The notes beneath the pieces are model-generated. The model was given only the letters and a program-made list of their open reading frames with translations, did no database searches and was not told the DNA's origin. From DATMRF01 sp035566435 (lineage in GTDB: Bacteria; Verrucomicrobiota; Verrucomicrobiia; Limisphaerales; UBA8199): a stretch of DNA of 64,000 nt. Positions within the stretch are counted from its first letter, which is position 1, and every line of letters begins with the position of its first letter. This document shows positions 1 to 9,883 of this stretch, one piece after another. The translations under genes were made by a program, and so were the position numbers. The stretch covers positions 7,335 to 71,334 of the forward strand of contig DATMRF010000136.1 of assembly GCA_035566435.1 (NCBI GenBank), written 5' to 3'.

Positions 1-6
1 CCCGAG

Positions 7-1389
7 GTGTTGCGCGAAGCCCAAACCGCGAAACAAGGCCCAGCGAAGAACGGCGGCCCGGCCGTGCGCGACCTGCGCTCGCTGCTCTGGTCCTCGATTG
101 ACAACGACACCTCGCGCGACCTGGACCAGGTGGAGTACGTCGAGCCGCTCCCCGACGGTGGAATTCGCTTGCTGGTCGGCATCGCCGATGTCGATTCCGC
201 GGTGCGGCAGGGCTCCGCTACTGACCGGCGAGCGGCGGAGGAAACCACCTCCGTCTATACCGGAGTCGCGACATTCCCAATGCTGCCCGGCGAGTTTTCG
301 ACCGAGCTGACCTCGCTGCTGGATGCGCAAGATCGGGTTTCAGTTGTGATTGAACTGCGCATCGCCGCGTCAGGTGAAGCGGCGGCCCACGAGGCCTATC
401 CCGCGTGGTTGCGCAACCAGGCCAAGCTGGCCTACAGCACGACGGGCGCCTGGCTCGAAGGCCGGGGACCGATTCCGCCCGCGGTCGCCAGTGTGCCGGG
501 CATGGAGGCGCAGCTCCGGTTGCAATTGGAGACGTCGCAAAAGTTGCGCGGCATCCGCAAGCAACACGGCGCGCTCACCTTCGGCTCGGTTGAGGCGACG
601 CCGGTGGTGGAGAATGGCGAAGTCAAAGACCTGACGGTCAGCCATCATAACGTCGCCGAGGACATCATCGAGAGCTTCATGGTGGCGGCGAACGTCGCGA
701 TGGCGGAGCTGCTCAAGGAAAAAGGTTCGCTCTCGATTCGCCGGGTAGTGCGCACGCCGCAGCGCTGGGACCGCATCCAGGCCATCGCGGCGCAGTTCGG
801 CGCCAAGCTGCCCATGACACCTGACCCGCGCGCACTTTCAGCTTTTCTTGACCAGCGCCGGGTGGCCGACCCGGTCCACTTTCCCGACCTGTCGCTTGCG
901 GTCGTTAAACTGCTCGGCCCGGGGGAATACATCGTTGAACCGCCCGGCGGCGAACACGAAGGCCATTTTGGCCTGGCGGCTCATGACTATACTCATTCGA
1001 CGGCGCCGAACCGGCGTTTCGCCGATTTGGTCACGCAACGGTTGCTCAAGGCCACAGCGGGCCAAGGTGCAGCGCCGTACTCGGAGAGTGAACTGAGTGC
1101 CATCGCCGCGCATTGCACCGAGCGAGAGGACGCGGCACGAAAAGTGGAGCGGCTAATGCGGAAAGTCTGCGCGGCCAGCCTGCTGAGCCGGCGCATCGGT
1201 GAAGTGTTCGACGGCATCATTACCGGTGCGTCGCCAAAGGGCACATACGTGCGCTTGGCGACGTTCCCGGCGGAAGGTCGGGTAATCCGCGGCGCCCAGG
1301 GCATTGATGTGGGCGACAAGGTACGCGTGCGCTTGGCCTCGGTCGAAATCCCCCAGGGTTTCATCGACTTCGAGAAAGTGCCGTCTTGA
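7..1389 (+). CDS. RNB-domain exoribonuclease (RNase II/R family), 5' end possibly outside the window
   Basis: Predicted 3'-5' exoribonuclease of the RNB family acting on single-stranded RNA in the cytoplasm. The catalytic RNB core begins near residue 25 with the metal-binding motif SIDNDTSRDLDQ, in which three of the four usual acidic positions are present and the last Asp is Gln. A second RNB signature, YTHSTAPNRRFADL, lies near residue 330, and the last ~60 residues look like an S1-type OB fold (GEVFDGIITGASPKGTYVRL). The frame is open to the window edge, so the GTG at 7 may be internal; cold-shock domains of full-length RNase R are not visible. Family assignment is firm, precise substrate unknown. 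Confidence 0.88.
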   Translation: MLREAQTAKQGPAKNGGPAVRDLRSLLWSSIDNDTSRDLDQVEYVEPLPDGGIRLLVGIADVDSAVRQGSATDRRAAEETTSVYTGVATFPMLPGEFSTELTSLLDAQDRVSVVIELRIAASGEAAAHEAYPAWLRNQAKLAYSTTGAWLEGRGPIPPAVASVPGMEAQLRLQLETSQKLRGIRKQHGALTFGSVEATPVVENGEVKDLTVSHHNVAEDIIESFMVAANVAMAELLKEKGSLSIRRVVRTPQRWDRIQAIAAQFGAKLPMTPDPRALSAFLDQRRVADPVHFPDLSLAVVKLLGPGEYIVEPPGGEHEGHFGLAAHDYTHSTAPNRRFADLVTQRLLKATAGQGAAPYSESELSAIAAHCTEREDAARKVERLMRKVCAASLLSRRIGEVFDGIITGASPKGTYVRLATFPAEGRVIRGAQGIDVGDKVRVRLASVEIPQGFIDFEKVPS

Positions 1390-1564
1390 GACCCGGTCCT
1401 GGTTGCAAACTCCTGGTGCTCATGATATGAGGAGGGGTACATCACCTTGATTCGCGGCTCCCGGCCAGAGCCTGTAATCCGGGCGTTATTGTTCGCGGGC
1501 TAAACTCAATCGGCCTGAGGGCTGGAAGCCCAAGAGCGTTCATTGCGTCGGTGGAGTGGCATCC

Positions 1565-2134
1565 ATGAGCGAAGCGTCGGAACAAGTAACCGAGATCCTC
1601 GACGCGGTCGGCGCCGGGGACGAACGAGCGGCGGAAAAGTTGCTGCCCTTGGTTTACGATGAGTTAAGGCGCCTGGCTGCGGCGCGAATGGCCCAGGAAG
1701 CACCCGGCCAGACCCTGCAACCGACAGCGCTGGTACACGAGGCCTGGCTCCGATTGGTGGGCTCGGGGAACGAACACTGGAATGGGCGAGGCCATTTCTT
1801 CGGCGCCGCCGCCGAGGCGATGCGACGCATCCTCATTGACCGCGCGCGCAAACGTCATCGGGAGCGCCACGGCCATGGCCTGGTGCGGATCGATCTGAGC
1901 CAATTAGACGTTGCCATTACCACCGACGACGACCTCCTGCTGCGTGTCAATGAAGCGCTGCAGAAGCTGGAGGCCGAAGCCCCGGAGCGGGCCAAACTGG
2001 TCAAACTCCGCTTTTTCACCGGCCTGAGCATTTCCGAAGCCGCTGAAGCGTTGGGGATTGCCACCGCCACAGCGAATCGGTACTGGGCTTTCGCGCGGGC
2101 CTGGCTGCTGGCCGAACTGCAAACCACTGAGTGA
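1565..2134 (+). CDS. ECF-type RNA polymerase sigma factor
   Basis: Sigma-70 family protein of the ECF group common in Planctomycetes and Verrucomicrobia. Region 2 is visible in the first ~90 residues (LLPLVYDELRRLAAARMA, then ATALVHEAWLRL-like PTALVHEAWLRL, and FFGAAAEAMRRILIDRAR) and region 4 at the C-terminus (LRFFTGLSISEAAEALGI, helix-turn-helix). The ATG at 1565 was chosen because GGTGGAG ends 8 bases upstream; an in-frame GTG at 1556 overlaps that ribosome site. It lies 51 bases before a giant serine/threonine kinase. This pairing is common in these phyla and suggests that the kinase replaces a classical anti-sigma factor (inference). Confidence 0.93.
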   Translation: MSEASEQVTEILDAVGAGDERAAEKLLPLVYDELRRLAAARMAQEAPGQTLQPTALVHEAWLRLVGSGNEHWNGRGHFFGAAAEAMRRILIDRARKRHRERHGHGLVRIDLSQLDVAITTDDDLLLRVNEALQKLEAEAPERAKLVKLRFFTGLSISEAAEALGIATATANRYWAFARAWLLAELQTTE

Positions 2135-2185
2135 GTCCGGCACGCGAGCAACGTTTTCTGCCTCCTGGCTGAGACGTTTTGCTTC

Positions 2186-5100
2186 ATGAAAACGCCACTA
2201 CTGGTCGGAAGCATCGATCGATCAATGAACACCAGCATTGAGCGGATGGAGGCCCTGTTCAGCCGGGCTCTCGAATTTCGCCCCGACGAACGAGCGGCCT
2301 TTCTCGCCGGCGCCTGCGGCCAGGACTCCGCACTGCTGGCGCGGGTCCAGGCCTTGCTTCGCGCCCATGAGGGTGGGGAAGGCATTTTGCCCGAACAACC
2401 CCGTGGCGAACTATCCGGACGCTGGACTGCTGAAAAGCCCGGCGACCGCATCGGCCACTACAAATTGCTGGAGAAAATCGGCGAGGGCGGCTTCGGCGTC
2501 GTCTATATGGCCGGGCAGGAGGAGCCCGTGCGGCGTCGCGTGGCCCTCAAGGTGATCAAGTTGGGCATGGACACCAGGCAGGTTGTGGCCCGGTTCGAAG
2601 CGGAGCGCCAGGCGCTCGCCCTGATGGAACATCCCAACATCGCCAAGGTCCTCGACGCCGGCGCTACCCAGAGCGGCCGGCCCTATTTTGTGATGGAATT
2701 AGTGAGGGGCGTAAAGATAACCGACTATTGCGACCAAAACAACCTCTCCACCACGCAACGGCTGGACCTGTTCACGCAGGCCTGCCGCGCAATTCAACAT
2801 GCCCACCAGAAAGGAATCATTCACCGTGACATCAAGCCGTCGAACGTTTTGGTCACGGTTCACGACGGCGTGCCGGTGCCCAAGGTGATCGACTTTGGGA
2901 TTGCCAAGGCGACGGAAGGGCGATTGACGGACCAAACGCTCTTCACTTCCTTCGAGCAATTCGTTGGGACGCCGGCCTACATGAGCCCGGAACAGGCCGA
3001 GCTCAAAGGACTGGACGTCGACACCCGCACCGATATCTACTCGCTGGGGGTGTTACTCTACGAGCTGCTCACCGGCAAGACACCGTTCGACGCGAAGGAC
3101 CTTCTCGCAGCCGGCCTGGATGAGATGCGCCGAACCATCCGCGAAAAGGAGCCGCTTCGTCCCTCGACCCGGCTGACGATGGAACTCGCAAGAGGCGCCA
3201 CCGCCCGGCAAGACCGGGGCGCTCAGGGTTCAGATTCAGCAAAGGGGAATCAACAAGCCGGGACAGAGGATGTCTCGGCGCGCCGGCTGGCCGACCAGAA
3301 GGAACTTATCCATGTCCTTCGCGGGGATTTGGACTGGATCGTCATGAAATGCCTGGAGAAGGACCGGACGCGGCGTTACGAGACGGCCAACGGGTTGGCG
3401 ATGGATATTCAGCGGCATTTGCGAAGCGAACCGGTGGTGGCGCGCCCGCCGAGCAATTGGTACCGATTTCAGAAACTCGTGCGCCGAAACAAACTGGTGT
3501 TCGCGACAGTGGCCGCAGTCGCCTTGGCGATGGTGCTCGGCACCATGGGCAGTACGTGGGAGGCGGTCCGCGCTCGGCGCGCCGAGCGCGCGCAAAGCCG
3601 GTTGCGGCAGGAGGCAGATCGTGCCCGCGCCGGCGAGGCGAGCCAACGGGCGGCAGCGGAACAGCACCTTTACGATGCGCTGTTGGGCGAGGCGCGCGCG
3701 AAGCAGTTGAGCGGGCGCGCGGGGCATCGGTTCGAGAGTCTCGACGCCATTACCAAGGCCGCGGCGATTCGCAAATCAACCGACCTGAGCGACGTCGCGG
3801 TGACCGCGTTGGCCTTGCCGGATCTGCGCGAACAAAGACGCTGGCAATTCCCTTCGCATTGGGTGGCCGCGAACGTGTGCTTTGATGAGCCCTTGGAGCT
3901 CTACGCGTACCTCACCGCCTCGGGCATTACTGTCCGGCGTGTCCGGGACGAGCAGCACGAGAGCTTCCTGCCGGTGAAGGACGTCAGTGATTTTGCCAAC
4001 GGACTGATCCTGCGCCGCTTCGACCCCAGGAGCCGGTACCTGGCAGCTTCGTGTGAGGTACGCGGCGGAGGCGCTCGCTGCCGTGTTTGGGACCTCACCC
4101 GGGCCGGCGCTTTGGTGCTCGACCTGCCGAGCGCGAGCGACCCGGCTTTCACTCCGGACGGCAAGGGGATTGCCGTGGTGAATCCCGATGGCACGGTCTC
4201 GCTCCAGGAGATTGAGTCGGGCAAGGAACTGAGTCGCTTTCGCGCCGACGGTCGGCTCAGCCTGGTCCGCTTCAGCCCGGACGGCATGAGGCTGGCAGGT
4301 TTCGAGCTGGGCGGCTCGGCCGTATGGATTTGGGAACTGGCCTCGGGCCAGATTAGCACCACCTTGCTGTCGTCTGGCCGGCTTATTTCTCTCGGTTGGA
4401 ACCCCGATGGAACTCTGCTCGCGACGGGCCTGCTGGATGGGAAGATTGACCTGTGGGACGTGCGGTCGGGGCGAGTGCGGGCTCGGATGGAAGGACATGA
4501 AACCCGAGTGACGACGCTGGCCTTTTCGCACCAGGGCGATCTGCTGGCCAGTGGAAGCTGGGACAGCACGCTGCGTCTGTGGAATGTGGCGACAGCCCGG
4601 CAATTGGTCGTGTACCGGACTCAAGACGTGGACCTGCATTTTAGCCCGGACGACCGGACACTGGCATACGCCGTAGAGGGTGACACTACCAAGCTCTTGG
4701 AGGTGGGTCAAAGCACAGGTTATCGGCGTTTGTTTGGCCGGGCCGATGCGCCTAGAGCGTGGGGCGTGGATTTCTCCCCCGATGGGCGGCTGATGGCCGT
4801 TTGTGCAAATGACGGCATAGGCTTGTGGGACACGCTCACAGGCAAAGAACTCGGTTTATTACTGACGAGCGCATGCCGCTCCGCGCGTTTCCAAACGTAC
4901 GGCGGACTCGGAATAGTCGGATGCACTTCGGATGGGCTTTACCGGTGGCCGATTCGGACCGAGTCCACCGCGCGTGGTTCATTCGTGCGGGTCGAAGCCC
5001 CTCAAGTGCTGGTGGCTCAAGAGCTTTTTCGGTACTCGGCCCTCGATGCAAACGGCAGGAAGATCCTTGCCTCAAGAGAGGTCACCGCCGAGCCGCTGCT

Positions 5101-6358
5101 GCTGGACCTCGCAAATCCAACTAACATTCTGAAGCTTCGGGGCCATCCCGGGACTCAATTTGTTGCGTTGGATCCGCAGGGTCGCTGGGCAGCTACGGGC
5201 ACCTGGAAAGGCACCGGGGTCAAAGTATATGATGGCCTCGCCGGTCGCGTGCTTCGCGAGCTGCCGGTCAAAGGCACGGGGTTTGTTGTCTTTAGTCCCG
5301 ATGGTCAATGGCTGGCGACCGCTGACATGACGGAGCTGAGGCTTTGGAAAACCGGCTCGTGGGAATCCGCGCCTCAGGCCGTGTCGGGCGACCGCGTGTC
5401 CGAAACCAATCCGCTGGCATTCAGTCCGGATGGGCGGCTGCTTGCTGCCGTTCACGGCACCTATGAGATCCAACTCATGCTAGTCCCCTCCTGTGAAGTG
5501 GTTGCCACTCTGAGAGTGCCCTCGCTCGCGCATGTGAGTTCGCTCGCTTTCAGTCCTGATGGAACGAAGTTCGCCGCTTTGGAGTGGAGCGGCCAGCTCG
5601 ATCTCTGGGATTTGCGTGTCGTTCGCGACGAACTCGTCAAATTGAACCTGGACTGGGAGCTCCCGCCGCTTTCTGTCGCGACAAATGCAACGCCTGTCGG
5701 ACCTACGATGATGCAACTGGATGCGGGGCCATTCAGCAAAGAAGAGCTGGCGCAAATGATTCCGCCTCGCGACGCGAATACCCCGGCCGACCTGATTGAC
5801 TTGACGGAATACTATAACGCGCCTTTGAGCGAGAGCTGGCACAGTCTAAAATCTGCTAGGAACGATTTATCAGAGTTGAGGCCGGGCGTGCAGAAACTGA
5901 ACGGCGTCGAGTTTGATGTTCGCGGTCTGATCCAGATCGGAGCGGCTGCCGCCAACCGGCTGGCTTACCCCAACCACGTGCTGGGCATTCCGGTCCGCCG
6001 TCAGTGCCGGCGGCTGCACTTCCTGCACGCGGCTATCTTCTCTGGCAACGCCCGCGTCGGTGACGAACTCGGCAGTTACATTCTCCATTACGCCGACGGC
6101 CGGCAGATCGAGCTCCCCATCGTTATGGGCAAGGACGTGGCCGATTGGTGGTCCGTGTCCAGCCAAACGAATATCAGCTGTGCCGTTGCCTGGACCGGCA
6201 ACAATCCCTCTGCCCGCGCCGGCGGCAACACCATTCGGCTGTTTAAGACTACTTGGGACAATCCCACGCCGGGCGTGCTCATACGCCATTTCGATTTTAC
6301 GTCAGACAAACCCACCCCCGGCCAGCCCTTTCTCGTGGCGGTCACCGCCGAGCCGTAG
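2186..6358 (+). CDS. Membrane serine/threonine protein kinase with C-terminal WD40 repeats
   Basis: A 1390-residue Hanks-type kinase. Residues ~88-400 carry a complete kinase core: glycine loop GEGGFG at 99-104, the ALKVIK lysine, HRDIKPSN at 213-220, DFG at 236-238 and GTPAYMSPEQ at 261-270. One membrane segment follows near 436-455 (VFATVAAVALAMVLG) with a charged coiled-coil-like stretch after it. The rest is WD40-type repeats (SPDGRLLA, LWDVRSG, LWNVATARQL patterns) up to ~1180, then an unassigned tail. Kinase inside and propeller outside is the expected topology. The start could instead be the ATG at 2225. Partner of the upstream sigma factor by context. Confidence 0.93.
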   Translation: MKTPLLVGSIDRSMNTSIERMEALFSRALEFRPDERAAFLAGACGQDSALLARVQALLRAHEGGEGILPEQPRGELSGRWTAEKPGDRIGHYKLLEKIGEGGFGVVYMAGQEEPVRRRVALKVIKLGMDTRQVVARFEAERQALALMEHPNIAKVLDAGATQSGRPYFVMELVRGVKITDYCDQNNLSTTQRLDLFTQACRAIQHAHQKGIIHRDIKPSNVLVTVHDGVPVPKVIDFGIAKATEGRLTDQTLFTSFEQFVGTPAYMSPEQAELKGLDVDTRTDIYSLGVLLYELLTGKTPFDAKDLLAAGLDEMRRTIREKEPLRPSTRLTMELARGATARQDRGAQGSDSAKGNQQAGTEDVSARRLADQKELIHVLRGDLDWIVMKCLEKDRTRRYETANGLAMDIQRHLRSEPVVARPPSNWYRFQKLVRRNKLVFATVAAVALAMVLGTMGSTWEAVRARRAERAQSRLRQEADRARAGEASQRAAAEQHLYDALLGEARAKQLSGRAGHRFESLDAITKAAAIRKSTDLSDVAVTALALPDLREQRRWQFPSHWVAANVCFDEPLELYAYLTASGITVRRVRDEQHESFLPVKDVSDFANGLILRRFDPRSRYLAASCEVRGGGARCRVWDLTRAGALVLDLPSASDPAFTPDGKGIAVVNPDGTVSLQEIESGKELSRFRADGRLSLVRFSPDGMRLAGFELGGSAVWIWELASGQISTTLLSSGRLISLGWNPDGTLLATGLLDGKIDLWDVRSGRVRARMEGHETRVTTLAFSHQGDLLASGSWDSTLRLWNVATARQLVVYRTQDVDLHFSPDDRTLAYAVEGDTTKLLEVGQSTGYRRLFGRADAPRAWGVDFSPDGRLMAVCANDGIGLWDTLTGKELGLLLTSACRSARFQTYGGLGIVGCTSDGLYRWPIRTESTARGSFVRVEAPQVLVAQELFRYSALDANGRKILASREVTAEPLLLDLANPTNILKLRGHPGTQFVALDPQGRWAATGTWKGTGVKVYDGLAGRVLRELPVKGTGFVVFSPDGQWLATADMTELRLWKTGSWESAPQAVSGDRVSETNPLAFSPDGRLLAAVHGTYEIQLMLVPSCEVVATLRVPSLAHVSSLAFSPDGTKFAALEWSGQLDLWDLRVVRDELVKLNLDWELPPLSVATNATPVGPTMMQLDAGPFSKEELAQMIPPRDANTPADLIDLTEYYNAPLSESWHSLKSARNDLSELRPGVQKLNGVEFDVRGLIQIGAAAANRLAYPNHVLGIPVRRQCRRLHFLHAAIFSGNARVGDELGSYILHYADGRQIELPIVMGKDVADWWSVSSQTNISCAVAWTGNNPSARAGGNTIRLFKTTWDNPTPGVLIRHFDFTSDKPTPGQPFLVAVTAEP

Positions 6359-6575
6359 CCCGGATATTTCGTAACTGCGGGCGCTACGGACTGTTGGCAT
6401 TTCGCGCGCCAGGTTCACATCCGGAGTAGCGGCGCGTCCTTCCGCGGCCGAACCACGCCAGCCGGCCGGTTTGAACTGAGTGATTGGAGGCCCTCTGCGA
6501 ATCTCCCGCCGAAATATTTTCGGTGGACTGATATTTTTTGCGACGGAAGAACGCACTAAGGGGTAAGCACAATTT

Positions 6576-7013
6576 ATGAAACGCATTCTTGTAAGTGTTT
6601 TCGTCGGCTCGGCTGCGCTTGCAGCCTTGGGCCAATACTCGATCGACTGGTATAAAGTCTCAGGCGGGGGCGGCACCAGTACTGGCGGGACCTATCAGGT
6701 CAGCGGCACGATCGGCCAGCACGATGCCGGCGGGCCGATGACCGGCGGCGCGTATTCCATCACCGGCGGATTTTGGTCGCTCGTGGCGCCGGTGCAAACG
6801 CCCGGCGCGCCGACGCTCTACATCAGCAATGCAGGCACCATTGTGACAGTTTATTGGCAGGCCGTTTCGGGGTGGAGTTTGCACCAGGACTCCGACCTGA
6901 CTAAGACGAACGGTTGGTCAACCAGCATCGGCGTCACCACCAGCGGCGGAACGAATTATCTGACCGTCACACCACCGACGGGCAACTTGTTTTTCCGGCT
7001 GATGAACCCATGA
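6576..7013 (+). CDS. Small secreted protein, verrucomicrobial beta-domain type
   Basis: 145 residues with an N-terminal signal peptide (MKRILVSVFVGSAALAALGQ). The middle has the pattern SGGTYQVSGTIGQHDAG and TGGAYSITGGFWS, followed by a short C-terminal module (VTVYWQAVSGWSLHQDSDL ... FFRLMNP). The same C-terminal style (LxW, then xxLxxTNxW, ending FxRL) closes many exported proteins of this phylum. Function unknown. Its TGA overlaps an ATG of the next frame (ATGA at 7010), so it is probably co-translated with the large repeat protein downstream. Confidence 0.8.
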   Translation: MKRILVSVFVGSAALAALGQYSIDWYKVSGGGGTSTGGTYQVSGTIGQHDAGGPMTGGAYSITGGFWSLVAPVQTPGAPTLYISNAGTIVTVYWQAVSGWSLHQDSDLTKTNGWSTSIGVTTSGGTNYLTVTPPTGNLFFRLMNP

Positions 7014-7036
7014 AGAACAAACGAGGAGCAAAACCC

Positions 7037-9850
7037 ATGCGCAAGGCAAATGAAAAGAATTATGCTATGAAAACCAAACTTACACTCGCAGCGCTAGCTA
7101 TGCTGGCACTCTCAAGTATCAACCATCAGCTATCAACCGCTCACGCCCAAGGCACGGCCTTCACCTACGAGGGTCAACTGAACAACAATGGAAGTCCAGC
7201 CAATGGCATTTATGATATTCGCGCCGGGCTGTACCTCACCAGTACTGGCGGTGTCGTATCTGCCGGGCCCATTACGAATCCTGCTGTGGTGGTGAGCAAC
7301 GGCCTGTTCACCATCACATTGGACTACGGCAATGTCTTTGACGGTACCACCTATTGGCTGCAGGTCGCCGTGCGCAGCAATGGCTTGGGCGGGTTTACAA
7401 TCCTGAGTCCGCGCCAGGAGTTAACACCGACGCCTTACGCCATTTTCGCGGAAGGCGCGAACGCGGCGGGATTGAGCGGTACGATTCCGCCGGGCAGCCT
7501 GGCCGGGGCTTACGGGGGCGTGGTGAACTTCACGAATCCAGCCGATATCTTTCTCGGCAACGGAGCGGGATTGAGCGGCGTGAATGCCGCTACGTTGGGC
7601 GGGCTGGCCTCCTCGAATTTCTGGAAAACCACCGGCAACAGCGGCACGACGGCGGGCGCCAATTTTGCCGGCACCATCGACAACAACTCGTTTGAGATTC
7701 ACGTCAACAGCACGCGCATATGGCGCGCAGAGCCGGACTCGCGTGGTTTAAACGCGGGCAACCTGATCGGCGGCCATCCGGGGAACGCGGTTTTGCAACC
7801 TGGATCCGGCGGCAACGTGATCGGCGGCGGCGGGTTTGGCGGCGGTGCGAATCTTATTGGAACTAACTCCAGCGGTATCTTCATTGGAGCCGGTTCGTTG
7901 AACGAAGTCGGGCCGAGCGTGAATGACTCGGTGATTGCAGGCGGCTACAGCAACACAAACCAGTCACCGGATTCCGGTATTGGAGGGGGCCTGGGTAACT
8001 GGATTCAGCCGAGCTCCCAATACTCTTTCATCGGGGGAGGTTACCGGAACGTCGTCAGCGATTACTACACTATTTTTGGCGGGACCATTGTGACGAATAA
8101 CACGGCTTTTTACGCGACTGTGGTCGGAGGCATATCGAACAACGCCTACGCGGCGGGTTCCTTCGTGGGCGGCGGCGGCTACGACGGGCAATTCTTTGGG
8201 GGGAACAAAGCCCAAGGTCCCGGTTCGGTCATTGGAGGCGGCATCTTCAATATCGCCACCGGCCAGGACGCGGTCGTTGGCGGCGGTTCGGGCAACGTGG
8301 CCGGGCCCTACGCGACGGTGGGGGGCGGCCAGTACAACGGCGCGGGCGGCTTGTGGGGCACAGTCGCGGGCGGCCAATACAACCAGGCTGAAGGCTACAG
8401 CGCCGTCGGCGGCGGTCAGGGCAATTCCGCGGGTGGCATACTCGCCAGCAACTGCACGGTGGGCGGCGGCGCGGGCAATATTGCAGGGACCGCGGACTCC
8501 GGCCTGGCAACAGTTAGTGGCGGTTATCAAAACTGGGCGGCTGGCGTCGGTTCCTTCATCGGTGGCGGCGGCACCGATGGGAACAACAACGGTGGGAATC
8601 TGGCCGGCGGGCAGGCATCCGTGATCGGCGGCGGCATGAACAATACGAACAACGGCTACGCATCAACGATTGGGGGAGGGTTTCAGAACAGCGCCAACAG
8701 CTCCACCAGCGGTTTCTTCTACGGCGGCGCCACCGTCGCGGGCGGCGAGGGGAACAAGGCCAGCACCGACCTGGCGACGGTGGGTGGCGGGATCTTCAAC
8801 ACCGCCAGTGGGGTCGCTGCTACAGTTCCCGGCGGCAGCGCCAATCTCGCCGGCGGCCTGGGCAGCTTTGCCGCCGGGCAATCTGCTCAAACGACTCATG
8901 GTGGAACCTTCATCTGGGGCGACGGGTCACAAACTTTCACGGGCGCCAACGTTGACGACGCATTTAACGTGCTCGCCACGGGCGGTGTGTTTTTCTACGA
9001 CGGCACCAACGGGCTCCATATTGACGGGTTCGGGAATAATGATGGCACCATTGATTACGGCCTAAAATTCGGCGGCGCTCTTTCGAGCGGCGAAGGAATC
9101 GCTTCCAAACGCACGGCGGGCGGCAACCAATACGGGTTGGACTTTTACACCAGCTCGGCCGACCGAATGTCGATCGCCGCCAACGGCTTTGTCGGCATCA
9201 ACACCACCAGTCCGTCGGAACGCCTTGAAGTCAACGGCCAATTTGTCCTGATCGACGGGGCCAACGCGGGGAACGGCAACGGCCCGTTAGATGCCTACAT
9301 CGGTGGGGATGGTTCAGGCAGCGACGTGCAGATCGGGAGCATGAACAGCCTCATTACCGCCGTCGGCTTCTGGAACTACGCCGCCAATGCCTGGATGCAC
9401 ATCTCCTGCAGTTCGATCACGATCCACGGCGGCGCCGACCTGGCGGAGCCGTTCCCGATCACGGCGGCTGCAAACGAGGTCCCGCCGGGCGCGGTAGTGG
9501 TCATCGATGCGGAGAACCCAGGCGGCTTGAAATTGAGCGAGCAGGCTTACGACTCGCGCGTGGCCGGTGTGGTTAGCGGCGCCAACGGAGTGAATCCCGG
9601 CATCCAGATGCAGCAACAGGGATTGCTCGAAGGCGGCAAGAACGTCGCGCTGACCGGCCGCGTATATGTGCAAGCGGATGCTTCCAACGGCCCCATCCAA
9701 CCGGGTGACTTGCTGACGACTTCCGGCAGCCCGGGCCGCGCCATGAAAGTGACCGACCATGCCAAGGCGCAAGGAGCGATTCTGGGCAAAGCCATGACCG
9801 GACTGAAGGACGGCAACGGCATGGTGCTGGTGCTGGTCACCTTGCAGTAG
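7037..9850 (+). CDS. Large secreted glycine-rich repeat protein with head-like VIGGG/TVGGG repeats
   Basis: About 937 residues. GAGGAG at 7023-7028 places the start at ATG 7037; ATGs at 7010 (overlapping the previous stop) and 7067 are alternatives. A signal peptide ends near AHAQ. Residues ~30-150 form an N-terminal domain (AFTYEGQLNNNGSPANGIYDIR) often seen on bacterial repeat proteins. From ~255 to 610 there are many short repeats of the type VIGGGxxNxA/TVGGGxxNxA, reminiscent of the beta-roll heads of trimeric autotransporters. The C-terminus (DLAEPFPI ... IQPGDLLTTSGSPGRAMKV) resembles tail-fibre-like ends. Probably a fibrous surface or secreted protein; oligomeric state is inference. 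Confidence 0.85.
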   Translation: MRKANEKNYAMKTKLTLAALAMLALSSINHQLSTAHAQGTAFTYEGQLNNNGSPANGIYDIRAGLYLTSTGGVVSAGPITNPAVVVSNGLFTITLDYGNVFDGTTYWLQVAVRSNGLGGFTILSPRQELTPTPYAIFAEGANAAGLSGTIPPGSLAGAYGGVVNFTNPADIFLGNGAGLSGVNAATLGGLASSNFWKTTGNSGTTAGANFAGTIDNNSFEIHVNSTRIWRAEPDSRGLNAGNLIGGHPGNAVLQPGSGGNVIGGGGFGGGANLIGTNSSGIFIGAGSLNEVGPSVNDSVIAGGYSNTNQSPDSGIGGGLGNWIQPSSQYSFIGGGYRNVVSDYYTIFGGTIVTNNTAFYATVVGGISNNAYAAGSFVGGGGYDGQFFGGNKAQGPGSVIGGGIFNIATGQDAVVGGGSGNVAGPYATVGGGQYNGAGGLWGTVAGGQYNQAEGYSAVGGGQGNSAGGILASNCTVGGGAGNIAGTADSGLATVSGGYQNWAAGVGSFIGGGGTDGNNNGGNLAGGQASVIGGGMNNTNNGYASTIGGGFQNSANSSTSGFFYGGATVAGGEGNKASTDLATVGGGIFNTASGVAATVPGGSANLAGGLGSFAAGQSAQTTHGGTFIWGDGSQTFTGANVDDAFNVLATGGVFFYDGTNGLHIDGFGNNDGTIDYGLKFGGALSSGEGIASKRTAGGNQYGLDFYTSSADRMSIAANGFVGINTTSPSERLEVNGQFVLIDGANAGNGNGPLDAYIGGDGSGSDVQIGSMNSLITAVGFWNYAANAWMHISCSSITIHGGADLAEPFPITAAANEVPPGAVVVIDAENPGGLKLSEQAYDSRVAGVVSGANGVNPGIQMQQQGLLEGGKNVALTGRVYVQADASNGPIQPGDLLTTSGSPGRAMKVTDHAKAQGAILGKAMTGLKDGNGMVLVLVTLQ

Positions 9851-9883
9851 CCGCACCTGCTTCGGTAGCAACTCGACCATAAA

